A stretch of 64,000 bases of DNA from DAOTTX01 sp034437515 (GCA_034437515.1 DAOTTX010000287.1:1-64000); one strand, 5' to 3'; positions 1-9,194 are shown, numbered from the stretch's first letter. The notes: generated from the sequence alone by a model not told the origin. Translations and numbers: made by a program.

Positions 1-9
1 CGTAATCCG

Positions 10-194
10 ATTGCCCCTCACCCCCGTCTCGCTACGCGAGCCACCCCCTCTCCCACCTTTCGGTTCCTGCGGAACCTGGGGCGAGGGGGAAACGCGGCTG
101 CGCCGCAATGCCGCCCGTGAGCGTGCGACGTAGTCGCCAAGCGGTATCGGAGGGGGTGGCGCGACAAAGTCGCGGCGGAGGGGGTGAAGCAATT
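10..194. repeat. Structured palindromic intergenic repeat (MITE-like)
   Basis: No gene is seen in the first 294 bases. The ends are imperfect inverted repeats: ATTGCCCCTCACCCCC at the left and the complement of ATTGCTTCACCCCC at the right. Each end also holds its own small hairpin (GTCTCGCTACGCGAGCC on the left, GCGCGACAAAGTCGCGGC on the right) between C-rich or G-rich runs. A third hairpin, around GGTTCCTGCGGAACC, lies near position 61-78. The whole unit could fold into one long cruciform. It has no coding capacity and no transposase, so it would have to be moved by a partner elsewhere, or it is a REP-like element. Confidence 0.6.
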
Positions 195-294
195 TTCAGC
201 GCAAGTGGACGCACTCAGGTTAGCTCTATTTGTTTTCGTTCGTCATGCCAGTGATGGTAAGATAGGGACGAACAGGTAACGAGGAGACGGCGGT

Positions 295-531
295 ATGCAA
301 AACGCGACGACACGCACGGTCTTTGACGTGATTACAAATTTCTTAGCGGAAGACCTGCAAGCGTGTGCGGGCGATCTAGCAGCACGCAACGGCGAAGGCC
401 AGCTTACACAGGCTGAACGGGAAGAATTACAGACCTTCGTCAACGCCGACGAGATATTCTCATTACTCAAGACGAAGATGAAACTCAAGCATCAGGCCGA
501 AGAAACTGAAGGACAAACAACGGCTCGATGA
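295..531 (+). CDS. Small conserved protein of unknown function (78 aa)
   Basis: A short soluble protein with no signal peptide. Residues about 27-65 carry the pattern GxLTxxEREELxxFV followed by a LLKTKMKLK helix. From memory this resembles a family of 70-100 residue proteins common in Cyanobacteria, Planctomycetes and Chloroflexota that end in a similar EERxEL...LLxLLxxKAR motif and often sit beside nuclease genes; no function is established that I know of. A possible ribosome site (GAGGAG) lies at 281-286, about 8 bases before the ATG. The stop overlaps an upstream in-frame ATG of the next gene (ATGA), which suggests translational coupling. Confidence 0.65.
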   Translation: MQNATTRTVFDVITNFLAEDLQACAGDLAARNGEGQLTQAEREELQTFVNADEIFSLLKTKMKLKHQAEETEGQTTAR

Positions 532-572
532 ACGTACCGTCAGCGACTATCCCTGCCAGAAAGACTAGCCTC

Positions 573-1730
573 ATGCCTACAAACCGATTTTGTCTGTTGA
601 TTTTCGTCTTTACCCTGATGATCGTCCCGACGCGAGGCCAGAGTAATGAGGCCGCCCCCTGGACGATCACCGAAGATTGCCTGACCGTCGAAGAGGCGTT
701 CCTCGAAACGTATCCCGGTCGCATCTTCGCCTATGAGCCGGGCACGGGCATCCGTGGCATCAGCGCCGATGTGCCGTCGTCGTATTTCGTCGCCTTCGCC
801 GGGACGAACTTCACCGGGGCCAGCGCCATCTCCCCCAACGGCGCGTGGATCGCCATCCCCGCCGGGTACATCAACCTCGCCGGGTTGGAAGACTACATCT
901 ACGTGGTGAATGAGATCCGCGTGCAAAGCACGGACTTCGGCACGGTCAACATCACCCGGCGCATCCCCTGGCAGGCGCAGTTTCGCGGTACCGAGGTCGA
1001 TGAAGCTGTGCGTGACATCCGTTGGTTGGATAACGCCGCCTTTCGTTATACTGAGGAAACGTGGGAAAATGACGACCCGGCCTTTTACACCGTCAACGCC
1101 TTCCTCGACGCTGCCGAAGGTGATGACGATTTATTCGTTCTCGATGTGCGCGAGGGCGTCTCACCGGATGGCACGCTGGTCTTTGGCATCGAAGCGTTCG
1201 AGGCCGGGGTGTTCGACCGGGCGACCGGCGACCTCATCGCGGCGTTGAGCGCACCGCGTCACCGTTTGGTCGGCTGGCTGCCGGATTCCGGCGGGTTCAT
1301 CACCATGAGTTACGAACGCCGCGAGAACGAAAATGTGCCACAAGTCACATGGTTCGACCGAAACGGTGAGCGTGTCTCACTTATCACAGAACTGCCGGTG
1401 AACCAGTTCACATGGTCGCCGCGTGGGGATCGCTTCGCGTTCAGTGTTTACGACGCCGCACGCGGACAGAACACGCTTTACATCGGTGACCCGACCACGC
1501 AAACGCTGCGCGATACCTGCTTAGACATCCGTTGGGGCAACCGCGACCTGGGCTACGGACTAAAATGGTCACCTACCGGTGACGCGCTGGCGGTGATGCG
1601 CAGCACGATCAACGCGCTCTATATCGTCGATTTAGACGCGGCGACCGTCGCGCCGGTACCGAATTACACCGAAGCCGACCCCAGTTATCTGCTTGGTTGG
1701 TATCTGCTAGGAAATGAGGAAACGCCCTAA
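573..1730 (+). CDS. Secreted WD40/TolB-like beta-propeller protein
   Basis: The protein starts with a type I signal peptide (MPTNRF, a hydrophobic core, cleavage near TRGQ), which is why the ATG at 573 is chosen. An in-frame ATG at 528 would add 15 residues before the signal peptide and overlaps the stop of the preceding gene. The body has repeats of the PD40/TolB type, such as ISPNGAWIAI, WSPRGDRFAFSVYD and WSPTGDALAVM, each followed by a strand naming a value. This predicts an extracytoplasmic beta-propeller used for binding rather than catalysis. The 3' end overlaps the convergent lipoprotein gene by 24 bases. The ligand cannot be told from sequence. Confidence 0.65.
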   Translation: MPTNRFCLLIFVFTLMIVPTRGQSNEAAPWTITEDCLTVEEAFLETYPGRIFAYEPGTGIRGISADVPSSYFVAFAGTNFTGASAISPNGAWIAIPAGYINLAGLEDYIYVVNEIRVQSTDFGTVNITRRIPWQAQFRGTEVDEAVRDIRWLDNAAFRYTEETWENDDPAFYTVNAFLDAAEGDDDLFVLDVREGVSPDGTLVFGIEAFEAGVFDRATGDLIAALSAPRHRLVGWLPDSGGFITMSYERRENENVPQVTWFDRNGERVSLITELPVNQFTWSPRGDRFAFSVYDAARGQNTLYIGDPTTQTLRDTCLDIRWGNRDLGYGLKWSPTGDALAVMRSTINALYIVDLDAATVAPVPNYTEADPSYLLGWYLLGNEETP

Positions 1731-2585
1731 CCACTGGATGATCGTCCCGACCAGAGCCGGCTGTTGGTCGAGTATCATCGTGCCAGAACCGGCGCTCTCG
1801 AATTCTTGCAAACTGAAGGTGCCGATGGTGGCATCACGCAGGGCGAGCGCGGTTTCATAGGCGGTGGTGTCATCCTGACTCGCGGCGACCAACAACGGAC
1901 GCGGGTTGTAATCCACGATGATGTTGAGCAGCGTGGCGCGGGCGGTCGGGCTGAGCAGCGCCGCCGCGTCACAAAGGCGCTCGACCGCACAGCCAATCAG
2001 CGCCAGATTCGCCCCCTCACCAGCACCAACCACCGCGATCAAACCGGGGTTCACGCTGCGGGTCTCACTAAACGCCCGCATCACCGTGACGAAATTCGCC
2101 GTCGTCGCCGTCCCCGGCAGATTGACCACCAACACCGTATACCCACCATCACGGATCTGTGCAGGCACATCGCCCCACGCGCTTAACGGTGCGCCGATCA
2201 GCAGCACACCCGGCAGCCGTTGTCGCAGCGGCCCTTGTTCCAGTTCCACCGGCGGATTTTCGTACAAATTGCCGACCAGCATTTCGCTGTTTCCCAATGA
2301 GATTTGTACAGAACTCACACCGAAACCTTCATCTCCGGTCGGTGTCATGACAATTGGCGGCAGTTCGGCGTTAAAGGGGATGCTGCGGGCTTCGGGGATG
2401 GTCTGACCGGGTGCGGTCGTGCCGAAGATGGCGCTGGTGGGCATCAGATTGAGCACGGTCGGGCTGGGTTCGATGGTCGGCCCGGAAAGGGCGCGAGTCG
2501 GGGTGAGCGTAGGCGCTTCCGGCGCGACCACATCACAGGCCGCCAGCAGTACCAACACGATGAGGCATAGCAATAGGCGCATCAT
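1707..2585 (-). CDS. Alpha/beta-hydrolase-fold lipoprotein, nucleophile missing
   Basis: The N-terminus is a lipoprotein signal (LVLLAAC lipobox, Cys about residue 17) followed by a Thr/Pro-rich spacer. From about residue 130 it reads like an alpha/beta hydrolase: a GVLLIGAPLSAWGD oxyanion-loop region, a strand ending in VVNLPG, a nucleophile-elbow region AVVGAGEGANLAL, and a late strand PRPLLVAASQDD. At the elbow the family pattern GxSxG reads GAGEG, so the Ser is a Gly (GGT; one transition from AGT). The protein is probably surface-anchored and either non-catalytic or using other residues. It is the last gene of a three-gene operon; its ATG overlaps the upstream TAA by one base. Confidence 0.6.
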   Translation of the reverse strand: MMRLLLCLIVLVLLAACDVVAPEAPTLTPTRALSGPTIEPSPTVLNLMPTSAIFGTTAPGQTIPEARSIPFNAELPPIVMTPTGDEGFGVSSVQISLGNSEMLVGNLYENPPVELEQGPLRQRLPGVLLIGAPLSAWGDVPAQIRDGGYTVLVVNLPGTATTANFVTVMRAFSETRSVNPGLIAVVGAGEGANLALIGCAVERLCDAAALLSPTARATLLNIIVDYNPRPLLVAASQDDTTAYETALALRDATIGTFSLQEFESAGSGTMILDQQPALVGTIIQWLGRFLIS

Positions 2586-3343
2586 TACACCGGCCTGGCG
2601 AGCACCACCATCCGTTCGCAGCCGTCCTCATAGGGACCGTAATCGACATCACCGTAAACCGCCTCGACTTCAAAGCCGGTCTTTTCCAATAGCAGACGTA
2701 TCTCCGAATAGAAATAGTAGTACAGCACATGCGGTGCGGTCGTGCGGCGCACCACCCCTTCGGCGTCGATCTCGTCGTAGATCCACAACACCCGTAAAAG
2801 CTGTTGTACCCGGTCAAGGTAGCTGTGTGACTGCTGCATGACCATATGCCCGGTTTCCGGTTCGAGGAAGGTGCGTTCCAGCATCACGGAGTCCGTCTCC
2901 TGTGTGGCGAAGACCTCGCCGGCGTTGGGCAGGTCGAGCACTAACAGGCCATCGTCGTGCGTCCATTGGCGTAATTTTTGCAGCGCGGCGATCTGCTTTT
3001 GCTGTGGGAAGAAGTGCATCAATCCGTTATATGGGACGAGCGTCAGCTTGAACTTTGTCTCCAGATCGTAGGTCAACAGGTCACCGTGATGCAGCGTCAG
3101 CCGTTGTTTGATGCTCGGTTCGGCGTCCACACGGTCGAGCATGGCCTGTTCGTTGTCGATGCCGTGTACATCATAGCCCTGTCCTGCCAACGGCACCATC
3201 ACGCGCCCGGTGCCGCAACCGATGTCAATAATCGGCCCGCCGTATTCACCGGCGAGTTGGGTGTAGAGCGTGATGTCGTCGTCTTTGTCGGTGTTTTCCG
3301 CGTCGTAGAAACGGGCAATTGTACTGTAGAATCCAGGCATCAA
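2585..3343 (-). CDS. Class I SAM-dependent methyltransferase
   Basis: A 252-residue Rossmann-fold methyltransferase. Motif I is IIDIGCGTGRV at about residues 38-48, followed by the acidic end of beta-2 (VHGIDNE) and a motif II/III stretch (LTLVPYNGLMHFF, LLVLDLPN). The C-terminal half contains the beta-sheet seen in UbiE/Methyltransf_25-type enzymes. The substrate is not predictable. It is translationally coupled to its neighbours: its ATG overlaps the enoyl-CoA hydratase stop (ATGA), and its stop overlaps the start of the lipoprotein gene. Confidence 0.8.
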   Translation of the reverse strand: MMPGFYSTIARFYDAENTDKDDDITLYTQLAGEYGGPIIDIGCGTGRVMVPLAGQGYDVHGIDNEQAMLDRVDAEPSIKQRLTLHHGDLLTYDLETKFKLTLVPYNGLMHFFPQQKQIAALQKLRQWTHDDGLLVLDLPNAGEVFATQETDSVMLERTFLEPETGHMVMQQSHSYLDRVQQLLRVLWIYDEIDAEGVVRRTTAPHVLYYYFYSEIRLLLEKTGFEVEAVYGDVDYGPYEDGCERMVVLARPV

Positions 3344-4164
3344 GCATTATCCTCTTCGCTTTGCTGCTCTCGCCGTTCGCGCTTCTCCTGCTCATAGCGG
3401 CGATGTCTGTCTAAGAACGCCGCAACCGCCTCCAGATGTGGCTCGGCGGCCCACAATGGCGGGAAGATCTCACGCTCGGTTTGTAGCGCCTCGTCGTAGG
3501 ACTGTTCCAAACCGGCACGCAGCAGCCGCTTGATGCCACGCACCACAGCCGGCGGATGATCGGCGATGAGCCTGGCAAGGTGCCGCGCATGTTCCAACGC
3601 CTTACCCTGCTCCACGACCTTATTAGCAAGGCCGAGATTTTGCGCTTCCGGCGCACGCATCACATGCCCGTGCAGCAGAATGTTCAGCGCCCGTGTGTAA
3701 CCGACCAGCCGCAGCAACCGCTGCCCCGCACCCCAACCGGGTGTGAGCGCCATCCGAAGCTGCACAAAGCCCAGCCGCGCCTTCTCATCGATGATACGCA
3801 TATCACAGGCGACGGCGATCTCGCTGCCACCGCCGAGCGCATAACCGTTGATGGCGGCGATGACCGGCACAGGCAGGTATTCCAACGTGCGCAGCGCATC
3901 GCCCATCACGGTGATGAAATCGAGCGCGTCCTGTTCGGTGGGGTGCTGGCTAAGTTCGACCAGATCACCACCGCTGCAAAAAGCACGATCTTCGGCACCG
4001 GTGAGGATGACCACCCGTGCGGACTCATCGTCCTGTAGATCGGTGACGACTTGCGCGAATCGTCGCATGGACGCAAGATTAAGGGCGTTTAGTGACTGTG
4101 GACGATTGAACGTGATCGTGACAATGCCGTCGGATTGTTTGTCTAGTAAGATTGTCTCGTTCAT
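3340..4164 (-). CDS. Enoyl-CoA hydratase/isomerase family protein
   Basis: A crotonase-fold protein of about 274 residues, the usual family length. Visible signatures are NRPQSLNALN near the start, an oxyanion-hole loop (DRAFCSGGDL), and the INGYALGGGSEIAVACDMRI helix region. Positions matching the two catalytic glutamates of classical hydratases cannot be assigned with certainty: the first lies near GGGSE, while the second falls in the LGFVQLRMALTPGWG loop where Gln/Leu are seen. The start MNETILL is chosen because family members begin there; an in-frame start at 4206 would add 14 atypical residues. First gene of a tightly coupled operon with the methyltransferase and lipoprotein. Confidence 0.8.
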   Translation of the reverse strand: MNETILLDKQSDGIVTITFNRPQSLNALNLASMRRFAQVVTDLQDDESARVVILTGAEDRAFCSGGDLVELSQHPTEQDALDFITVMGDALRTLEYLPVPVIAAINGYALGGGSEIAVACDMRIIDEKARLGFVQLRMALTPGWGAGQRLLRLVGYTRALNILLHGHVMRAPEAQNLGLANKVVEQGKALEHARHLARLIADHPPAVVRGIKRLLRAGLEQSYDEALQTEREIFPPLWAAEPHLEAVAAFLDRHRRYEQEKRERREQQSEEDNA

Positions 4165-4219
4165 GGGGAAAGTGTAACCGTGTTTGGAGTCGAAAAAAAG
4201 ACTCACTTGAGTGCGAGCA

Positions 4220-4248
4220 TTGCTAAAAAAATTTCGCTTTGCTAAAAT
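4220..4248 (+). promoter_or_regulatory. Sigma-70 type promoter for the first GH-A gene
   Basis: TTGCTA at 4220-4225 and TAAAAT at 4243-4248 are separated by 17 bases. The predicted transcription start is near 4255, giving a 40-base leader with the ribosome site GAGGGA about 6 bases before the ATG at 4295. It lies in the AT-rich divergent gap next to the enoyl-CoA hydratase gene. Confidence 0.55.
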
Positions 4249-4294
4249 CGCATCAGATTAACAGATGATAAATTGACTCTATGAGGGAAAACCT

Positions 4295-5998
4295 ATGCGT
4301 CGTTTGCTTATTATCGTGCTGCTCTTATTTGCGGCACTCCCTAGTTTTGCCCAGACTGACCTGACGGTCACTATTAACCAGAACGCAATCGTCCGTAGCG
4401 GGCCGGATACCAGCTTTGAGCAGTTGACGGTCGCCGCACGCGGGTCACAAATGCGCCTGGACGGGCGTAACGAGAACGGCAACTGGGTACGCGGCATCAC
4501 CTCGCGTGAGGTGATCGGCTGGGTGTCCTCCGGCACGTTGAACATCACATTGGGGCAGTTGAACGGGCTGCGTCAGGTCACGGTGGATACCCCCTTCTCG
4601 CTGACCGCGCCGGTCGGCGAAGCGGCACCGCCCGCCGAAGCTCCCCCCACTGCTGAAGAAGAAGCCCCCGCCGCCGAACCACCGGCCCCACAGACCACCG
4701 GTGAAGGTGGCACTGGCATCGGTGTGGTGGCGACGGCTGACGTCAACGTCCGCACCGGACCGGATACCAGCTATCGCCGCATCGACGGTGTGGACACCGG
4801 CAATCCGTTTAACATTGATGGACGTGACGCCAGCGGCGGTTGGGTGCGCGGCATCACGCAGAGTGGCAACGTCGGCTGGGTTTTTGCGACGTATCTTTCA
4901 ATTTCGCCTGAAGATGTGAACACCCTGCCGGTCGTCGAGATCGATGCCCCCTTCTCACTGGCGGCACCCGGTGGTGGCCCCGCACCACAAGCACCCGCCG
5001 AGGAAGACACCCCGGCAGAAGACACTGCCGCACCGGAAGCGCCACCCGCCCCGCCGATCACCAGCACCGCCCCCGTCAGTGGCTTTAGCTACGGCGGTCA
5101 TGTGCAGGGCTTCGGGCCGGAAGCGGTCAACTGGATGAACGTCGCCGGGATGACGTGGGTCAAGAAGCAGTTCCGCTACACGGATGGACAAAATGCCAGT
5201 GCCGCCGCCGGGATGATTAACGAAGCGCATTCAAAGGGCTTCCGTATTCTGATCGGCGTGGTCGGCAGTCCGAGTCAGCTTGGCGCAAGTGGCTACAACG
5301 AACGCTACGCCTCGTTCGTCGCCGGGGTCGCTGGCCTGGGCGCGGATGCTATCGAAATCTGGAACGAGCCGAATATCGACCGTGAATGGCCTGCCGGTCA
5401 GATCGACCCGGCAGCGTATACCCGGTTGCTACAAGCCTCATACAACGCGATCAAAGGTACCAACTCGAACACGCTGGTCATCAGTGGTGCGCCCGCGCCG
5501 ACCGGTTTCTTCGGCGGGTGCAGCGGCAACGGCTGCGACGATGACGCTTTCCTCGCCGGGATGGCAGCGGCTGGCGCGGCGAACTACATGGACTGCGTGG
5601 GCGTGCATTACAACGAGGGCATCGTCCCGCCGACCCAATCCAGCGGTGACCCACGCGGCAACAGCGGGCACTACACACGCTATCTGCAACCGATGATGAA
5701 CGTCTATTCCGGTGCGTTTGGTGGCCGGGTACCGCTGTGCTTTACCGAGTTAGGCTATCTCTCACCGGAGGGGTATGGGCCGCTTTCGCCGGGGTTCGCC
5801 TGGGCCAGTAACGTGACCGTCGCGCAACAGGCCGCCTGGCTGGATCAAGCGGTGAACATCTCCGCCCGCAGCGGACGTGTACGGTTGCTCATCGTCTGGA
5901 ACGTGGACTTTACGAACTACGGTATTGATCCGATGGCGGGTTATGCGATGATCCGTCCTGGTGGTGGTTGCCCGGCGTGCGAGGCGTTGGGGAGTTAA
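4295..5998 (+). CDS. Secreted SH3b-SH3b clan GH-A glycosidase-like protein
   Basis: Signal peptide MRRLLIIVLLLFAALPSFAQ. Two bacterial SH3 (SH3b) domains follow, about residues 22-95 and 147-225; both share NxxxRSGPDTS or NVRTGPDTS, a GRN/GRD turn and GWVRGIT. Ala/Pro-rich linkers follow each. The C-terminal third (about 265-567) is a TIM-barrel glycosidase-like domain of clan GH-A. EIWNEPN provides the acid/base Glu (about E358) and CFTELGYL the nucleophile Glu (about E485). SH3b domains usually bind cell wall or polysaccharide. The exact GH family (5-, 39- or 53-like) is not resolved. First of four consecutive genes with this catalytic domain. Confidence 0.8.
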   Translation: MRRLLIIVLLLFAALPSFAQTDLTVTINQNAIVRSGPDTSFEQLTVAARGSQMRLDGRNENGNWVRGITSREVIGWVSSGTLNITLGQLNGLRQVTVDTPFSLTAPVGEAAPPAEAPPTAEEEAPAAEPPAPQTTGEGGTGIGVVATADVNVRTGPDTSYRRIDGVDTGNPFNIDGRDASGGWVRGITQSGNVGWVFATYLSISPEDVNTLPVVEIDAPFSLAAPGGGPAPQAPAEEDTPAEDTAAPEAPPAPPITSTAPVSGFSYGGHVQGFGPEAVNWMNVAGMTWVKKQFRYTDGQNASAAAGMINEAHSKGFRILIGVVGSPSQLGASGYNERYASFVAGVAGLGADAIEIWNEPNIDREWPAGQIDPAAYTRLLQASYNAIKGTNSNTLVISGAPAPTGFFGGCSGNGCDDDAFLAGMAAAGAANYMDCVGVHYNEGIVPPTQSSGDPRGNSGHYTRYLQPMMNVYSGAFGGRVPLCFTELGYLSPEGYGPLSPGFAWASNVTVAQQAAWLDQAVNISARSGRVRLLIVWNVDFTNYGIDPMAGYAMIRPGGGCPACEALGS

Positions 5999-6024
5999 AT
6001 AACGCAGCGTTGACAATCGATAAG

Positions 6025-6046
6025 GGGCGACCCGGCGTGGTCGCCC
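6025..6046. other. Perfect 8-bp stem-loop after the first GH-A gene
   Basis: GGGCGACC (6025-6032) and GGTCGCCC (6039-6046) enclose the loop CGGCGT. There is no T-run after it, so intrinsic termination is uncertain. The same GGCGACC stem recurs at 26304-26322. Confidence 0.5.
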
Positions 6047-6140
6047 TGAACAAACACAATGGCCTGCCCAATTCTAATAGGTAGATCAAAATTCTATTTT
6101 TACCCAAATTTCATGTTCGTTAAGTTGAGGCTACAACCCG

Positions 6141-9137
6141 ATGACGACTGATTACAATCGCCCGGAGACACAAAAACGCGGTGGCGGCTGCTGGTTCATC
6201 GGGCTGTTGAGCTTGTTGATCGCTGCCGGGTTGATCGTCGCCGGGTTGTTTTTGCCCCCGGTCAATCTAGCAGAGCGGCTGTTCGAGCAAGAGGAATACA
6301 CACTGTTTGACCCGCAGCTTGCATCACCGGGGGCGCTGCTGGCAGTCCAACAAGACGGTTTGACCGTGCTGGTAGACCCGGCAGCCCCCGGCGAGGACTT
6401 CGGGGTGGCGTTGGCAAGCCAACCGCGTGAGAACCTCATCAACGGCGTGGATGACCTGAGCGCCGCCGCTGCCGCACTGCCGATTTACCTCAATCCGCAT
6501 GGTGATGTTTACAGCATCCAGACGACCGGCGTCGTACCCGATGAACTCATCCTGACGGTGGCACTACCGCCGGAGACAGGCAGTATCGACATCATCGACC
6601 TTTACGGCTGGAACGCGACCGCTGGCGAATGGTATTTCATCCCCGCGCACCCCACCCAGGACGCCACCTCATTCCGTGCGGACGTGACGCGCATCCCGAA
6701 CCGGTTGGCACTGTTCCAGGCCGCGCCTATCAACCCGGAAGGCAAGCCGACCATCCTCACCACGTTGGGCTTCGACGATAACCCGACGACAGCGGCACTC
6801 GAAATTGTGGACATCGTCGCGCCGACCGGACGCCAGCCGGCTTACGTCGCGGAAGGCGACGGCGGGCGCACCCTGCTCGTCGGCAGCCTCGCCCCCGGCT
6901 TTGATACCAACGCCGGTTATCGTGTGATGCCAACCGTGCGCAATTACACTGATCCGCGTGCGGTAGATTCCGATAGTGTCGTCGCCATCATCAGTGATGA
7001 GACCCTGCGTGCGCAGCACGTCCAACAGTTGACCGAGTTTGCCGGGTCAGGCGGATATGACGGCATCATGATCGACTACCGCCAACTACCGGACGACCAA
7101 CGCGAGAACTTCAGCACATTTATCGAACTGCTCGCCGCCAACCTACGACCGTTCGACCTTGAACTGAGCGTGGTCGTCCCCGCTGCTGAAGGGGTGATCG
7201 TCGCCGCCGGTGAAGACGTACCACCCGGCGGCAATTGGCGCACCGGCGCGTATGATTGGCGCTTCATCGGACAACACGCCGATTACGTCAAAATCCGCTT
7301 TGGTTACAATCCGCTGTATTTCGTCCCCGGCGATGGGCAGTTGGTGGAAGAAATGCTGCGCTGGGCGGTCGGGGAGATCAGCCGTCATAAAATTCTAGGG
7401 GGGTTGACCGCGCTTTCGATTCAGGAACGCGATGGTCTTTTTGCCCCGGTCAGCTATAACGACGCCCTGGCTCCGCTGGGCAATGTGGAGGTAGAGAGCA
7501 GCACCAGCGAAACCGGCGCGATCTTCCCCGGTGCGGAGATGCAGTTCAGCCTCGACGGATTAGAAGCCCTGCCAGGTATCGAAGACACGATCCGCACCCC
7601 GTACATCATCTATACCGAGGCGGACGGCGTGGAACGCTTCCGTATGTGGTTGACCACGCCGGAGGCCCTGCAATTCCGCATCGAGCGCATCATGTCGTTT
7701 GGGGTGCGCGGTGTCGCCTTTGATGACCTGCTCACCGATGACCTGCCGGATGCGGCGGTTTCGATCCTGGCAGCCTACGAACCCGACTCCGGCGGTGACC
7801 GCTTGATGCTCAGTTGGCGCATCGAGGGTGACAACGGTCGCTTCGCCGAGTTCCTCACCAACATCAACGAGGACATTACCGTCACGCTGGAAGCGCCAGA
7901 AGGTGACTACGCCGTTAACGTCGATGTGGTCAGCGGGGACACTGCCAGCCGCCGGAGCAGTATGCAGGTCGCGCTGGCAAGGCCGACCGTCACCCCGACC
8001 GCCCCGCCGACCGTCACCCCAACCGCCTTTCCTTCGCCGACCACCACCCCCGCCCCCATCCAACCGACCGTGCCCGTGCCGACCGCCGACCCCAACGCAA
8101 TCGTGGATGATTCTCCACAGGCCCCCGCCGGGCCGTTCGTACCCGGTCAGATCACCGGGCCGCAGGTCGGCGCATTGATGGACCCCGGCCCCGGTGCGGA
8201 TGGTCCGTTCGAGTTGGGCGGACACGTCACCCGTGCGTCGAACCCACGCGCCCATAACGTCATGCGCGAAGCCGGGATGTCGTGGCTCAAAGTGCAGTTG
8301 CGCTACGGGCGCGGCGCAGACCCCGCCGGCGCGAAACGCTCGATTGACGCCGCTCATGCCGCCGGTTTCCGTGTGGTGTTGGGCATCGTCGGCAACCCCG
8401 GCGGTTTGATGCTGGACACTACCGGTTACATCGTGGATTATGCCGATTACGTTGGGCAGGTGGCGCGGCTCGGCCCAGACGCCATCGAAATCTGGAACGA
8501 GGCCAACATCGCGCGTGAATGGCCAGAAGGTCTCATCAGTGGGTCGAACTACACCGAGATGCTGCGTGCGTCTTACGTGGAAATCAAGCGCAACAACCCC
8601 AACGTGATCGTCATCTCCGCCGCACCCGCCCCCACCGGCGCAGAGCTTGACTTCCCCGGTCTGGTCGTCAACGATGACAACTGGATGCGACAGATGGTCG
8701 CCGCCGGGGGCATGAACTATCTGGATTGCGTCGGCTTGCATTACAACGAGGGCACCCTGCCACCGACAGCGACCAGCGGTGACCGGCGCGGCGATTTTCA
8801 CACGCGCTATCTACCGAGTATGCTAAACACTTACTGGAGCATCACCGGCGGGACTAAACCGATTTGCATCACCGAGCTGGGTTACTTGAGTATGCAGGAC
8901 TACGGCGGCGGCTTACCGTTGAATTTTGGTTGGGCTTATGATACGAGCGTCAGTGAACATGCACAGTGGTTAGGCCAGGCGGTGTCCTACTCGGCGAACT
9001 CCGGGCGGGTGCGCCTACTGATCGTGTGGAACGTCGATTTTGAAAATCAAGGTGCAGACCCAATGGGGGGATATGCTATAATTCGAGCCGACGGGAGCTG
9101 TCCGGCGTGTTCTTCGCTGGCGAACGCTCCACGTTGA
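6141..9137 (+). CDS. Membrane-anchored protein: GH18-like pseudo-domain fused to clan GH-A glycosidase
   Basis: 998 residues. A cytoplasmic tail is followed by one membrane helix (about 17-42) that acts as an anchor. Residues about 205-560 read like a YaaH-type GH18 barrel: VMPTVRNY, a turn YDGIMIDY (about 306-313), then VVVPAA and HADYVKIRFGY. In GH18 the motif DGxxxDxE ends in the catalytic Glu; here that position is Arg (about R314), so this barrel is probably inactive. A Thr/Pro stalk (about 615-665) follows. The C-terminal clan GH-A domain (about 690-998) keeps EIWNEAN (acid/base about E787) and CITELGYL (nucleophile about E912). It is closest to the C-terminal domain of the preceding gene. 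A site GAGG precedes the ATG. Confidence 0.75.
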   Translation: MTTDYNRPETQKRGGGCWFIGLLSLLIAAGLIVAGLFLPPVNLAERLFEQEEYTLFDPQLASPGALLAVQQDGLTVLVDPAAPGEDFGVALASQPRENLINGVDDLSAAAAALPIYLNPHGDVYSIQTTGVVPDELILTVALPPETGSIDIIDLYGWNATAGEWYFIPAHPTQDATSFRADVTRIPNRLALFQAAPINPEGKPTILTTLGFDDNPTTAALEIVDIVAPTGRQPAYVAEGDGGRTLLVGSLAPGFDTNAGYRVMPTVRNYTDPRAVDSDSVVAIISDETLRAQHVQQLTEFAGSGGYDGIMIDYRQLPDDQRENFSTFIELLAANLRPFDLELSVVVPAAEGVIVAAGEDVPPGGNWRTGAYDWRFIGQHADYVKIRFGYNPLYFVPGDGQLVEEMLRWAVGEISRHKILGGLTALSIQERDGLFAPVSYNDALAPLGNVEVESSTSETGAIFPGAEMQFSLDGLEALPGIEDTIRTPYIIYTEADGVERFRMWLTTPEALQFRIERIMSFGVRGVAFDDLLTDDLPDAAVSILAAYEPDSGGDRLMLSWRIEGDNGRFAEFLTNINEDITVTLEAPEGDYAVNVDVVSGDTASRRSSMQVALARPTVTPTAPPTVTPTAFPSPTTTPAPIQPTVPVPTADPNAIVDDSPQAPAGPFVPGQITGPQVGALMDPGPGADGPFELGGHVTRASNPRAHNVMREAGMSWLKVQLRYGRGADPAGAKRSIDAAHAAGFRVVLGIVGNPGGLMLDTTGYIVDYADYVGQVARLGPDAIEIWNEANIAREWPEGLISGSNYTEMLRASYVEIKRNNPNVIVISAAPAPTGAELDFPGLVVNDDNWMRQMVAAGGMNYLDCVGLHYNEGTLPPTATSGDRRGDFHTRYLPSMLNTYWSITGGTKPICITELGYLSMQDYGGGLPLNFGWAYDTSVSEHAQWLGQAVSYSANSGRVRLLIVWNVDFENQGADPMGGYAIIRADGSCPACSSLANAPR

Positions 9138-9166
9138 CATCGGTGACTTTGTTTAACACACCGATG
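9138..9166. other. Stem-loop between two GH-A genes
   Basis: CATCGGTG (9138-9145) pairs with CACCGATG (9159-9166) around a 13-base loop, directly after the stop codon. No T-tract follows. It may slow exonucleases or attenuate read-through into the next gene. Confidence 0.5.
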
Positions 9167-9194
9167 AACTTGTAAGTTGTTTGGAGAGAAATTT

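Noticed and set aside
7560..8801. 413-codon open frame on the minus strand
   Set aside because: It lies entirely opposite the 998-residue GH18/GH-A gene, is rich in Gly/His/Val without motifs, and has no ribosome site. It is a shadow of a GC-rich gene.
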